From the NCBI GenBank assembly GCA_037176905.1, contig JBBBWG010001715.1, positions 2,280 to 34,849 of the forward strand: DNA of 32,570 nt, in the 5' to 3' direction. The notes under the pieces were generated by a model, which searched no databases, was not told the DNA's origin, and worked only from the letters and a program-made list of their open reading frames with translations. Positions within the stretch are counted from its first letter, which is position 1, and every line of letters begins with the position of its first letter. Source of the stretch: Azolla pinnata (lineage: Eukaryota; Streptophyta; Polypodiopsida; Salviniales; Salviniaceae). This document shows, in pieces, positions 31,076 through 32,570 of this stretch. The position numbers and the translations under genes were made by a program.

Positions 31076-32570
31076 TCATTTCCCCTCGAATGGCCATGAC
31101 CCATCCTTGGATGAATATATCATCACGTTGCCATCATCGCCGGTGCAGACGAGGTATTCCTTGCCTCTAATGAAGGCTAGATCTACGCAGCGGATGGCCG
31201 CGCCGATCGCAGATGCCCCTAACCCATACAAGCACTTGCCGCTTGTGATATCATGAACCAGAAGAGATCCATCGCCACCACCACTCCAAGCAAAGGACCC
31301 TACAAAGTTAGAAACACTTCCTTTTTGTCAAAGTGATTACACGACCAGCGATATCAATTACAACGTCGTCTATCGAATGTGTGTATAAGTAGATGGTGCT
31401 AGATGGCTGTGTCCGGACAAGACTAGCACTAGAAAGAGAGTAAGCAAAAGACTAGAATATATATGGAGGGGAGAAGAGATTGGACCTGAGGCTAGGAGAC
31501 AGTAGATGAAGTCCCGATGTCCGGTCAGAGTGTGGACGACTCGGAAAGAAGACCTCGGATCCAAGACCTTCATCAAATTGTCGGCACCAGCCGTGACGAT
31601 GGATGGGAAGCCGGACGACGAGCCTCCTCCGGATGTACTGATACACGACACTGCGCCTCGGCCCTTTGTCGAGCTAAACACTCCGAGCCGAAGCAAACGA
31701 GTCAGGACGAAGTTATCAGACCTGACGAAGCCTAGAGAGAACTACAAGTGTCCAAGAGAAAGGAACAAATGCCTGCCACTCCAGAAGAAAGGAGGACCTC
31801 GGGCAGAACCTCTCCTCCGAATCGATCGACGGGAGAGATCGAGAGATTCACGGGAAGAACTGCCGATGAGAAGCGTACGGGTTTGTTTCGGTACCTGTGA
31901 AGGGGCGCCGAATGCACGGGGGAGCGGGCACGGGCGTCCCAGGCATGCAGGACGCCGTCTTGTCCGCCCGTGAGGTAGAGCTCGCGGGCGCTGGCGCCGA
32001 CGACGAGGACGTCGGCCGCGGTGACGTGGCCGCGATGGGCGGCTCTCCGGTGGGAAACGGGCGCGGGTGTGAAACCGAACATGTCCCAGAGGATGACGCC
32101 GCCGTCCCGGGCGCCGCTGACCACGGTGCAGTCCAGCCCCAGTGCGAACGCCGTAACAGCTGCTCCGTGGCCCCGCATCGTGGCCACATGATCCCCACCA
32201 CCACCACCACCGCCATGACCATCTTCTTCTTCTTCTTCTTCTTCTTCTTCTTCGTTCTCCCTTCCCATGTCCCAGAGCATCAGCGACTTGTCGTAGCTCG
32301 AGCTTATGGCCATGGCGCGGCCTCGGCCCGGGCTCGAGAACGCTTTCACACCCGAGATGGACGCGGCGTGGGAGCCGCCCCGCAGCTCGCGGCACCGCCC
32401 CCGTGTTCCTCCCGCGCCCCAGAGGTAGAGCCTCGAGTCCATGCCGCCGCTCACGAGCCGGCCGTCGGGCAGGTGTGAAACCGCGGTCACCCACTCCGAG
32501 TGGCCGCCAGCCGGGCGGCCCCCGCGGCCGCCACGTGGCGCCGCGCCATTGGCCGGGCCCCCGCCACGTG
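31076..32570 (-). CDS. WD40 repeat protein, 5' end beyond the window
   Basis: Exons: >32570-31895, 31673-31486 and 31299-31076, in consistent phase, stop TGA at 31078-31076. Seven WD40-like blades can be read: GHSEWVTAV...LYLWG, ISGVKAF...KSLMLWDM, GHGAAVTAF...VILWDM, GHVTAADVL...VLHAWDA, GAVSCISTSG...MKVLDP, GHRDFIYCLLAS...LLVHDI, and AIRCVDLAF...VMIYSS. That is one full beta-propeller, a scaffold for protein interactions; the partners are unknown. The second-third blade linker carries a poly-Glu run from (GAA)n and a poly-Gly run. The first exon is very GC-rich. The frame stays open to the right edge, reading Gly/Arg/Pro-rich before the first blade, so the true start (or an extra N-terminal domain) is outside the window. 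I cannot assign it to a named subfamily. Confidence 0.9.
32220..32255 (-). repeat. coding (GAA)n microsatellite, poly-Glu
   Basis: (TTC)n on the plus strand reads as about ten consecutive GAA/GAG codons in the WD40 gene. It is closely followed by a CCA/CCG-type tract read as poly-Gly. Confidence 0.93.

Noticed and set aside
32531..32570. CCACGTGG / CACGTG G-boxes as a promoter at the right edge
   Set aside because: The WD40 frame is still open through them on the minus strand, so they may be coding. They cannot be called regulatory without the missing 5' sequence.
1..32570. tRNA, rRNA or other structured RNA genes
   Set aside because: No cloverleaf with A/B boxes or rRNA-like conserved blocks noticed on either strand by eye. 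A tRNAscan/Infernal run could still find one.

Overview
The window is nuclear DNA of a land plant, most likely a flowering plant. The evidence is an intronless PLS-type pentatricopeptide gene, a Di19 gene, a plastid-type Ca2+-dependent RelA/SpoT homolog (CRSH), Arabidopsis-type telomere-like DNA (TTTAGGG), spliceosomal introns including a probable minor-spliceosome AT-AC intron, and many micro- and minisatellites between genes. I cannot name the species.

Layout: 1-1282 holds a 109-bp tandem repeat, a ~32-bp array combining telo-box and TGGGCC motifs, and telomere-like DNA reaching the start codon of a PPR gene (1283-3871, +). Convergent with it is a five-exon Di19 zinc-finger gene (8077-5238, -). 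8420-11090 is repeat-rich and without a credible gene. A five-exon Sec14/CRAL-TRIO gene follows (12735-11095, -). 12740-17340 holds degenerate tandem repeats, a MITE-like element with ~88-bp terminal inverted repeats, a telomere-derived block and a CATA/CATGCC-rich block. Directly after that lies an unrecognised plus-strand gene with a C-terminal membrane anchor (about 17414-21324), with local exon duplications and an in-frame TGA.

22088-28790 (-) is the most interesting locus. Twelve exons whose phases all agree encode a predicted 1371-residue protein: transit-peptide-like N-terminus, HD-dead pseudo-hydrolase domain, ppGpp synthetase domain, two canonical EF hands (a complete CRSH), then a disordered linker with a 52-residue duplication and about nine TPR/HAT-like repeats. 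Known CRSH proteins, as I recall them, end soon after the EF hands, so a CRSH-TPR fusion would be new. 28791-31075 is repeat-rich and includes a four-copy TGACGTGG array. A WD40 beta-propeller gene (31076 to the right edge, -) is cut at its 5' end.

Exon models come from reading splice sites, phase and family motifs by eye. No database search or RNA evidence was used. Apart from possible shared plastid roles of the PPR and CRSH proteins, the genes look like unrelated neighbours.
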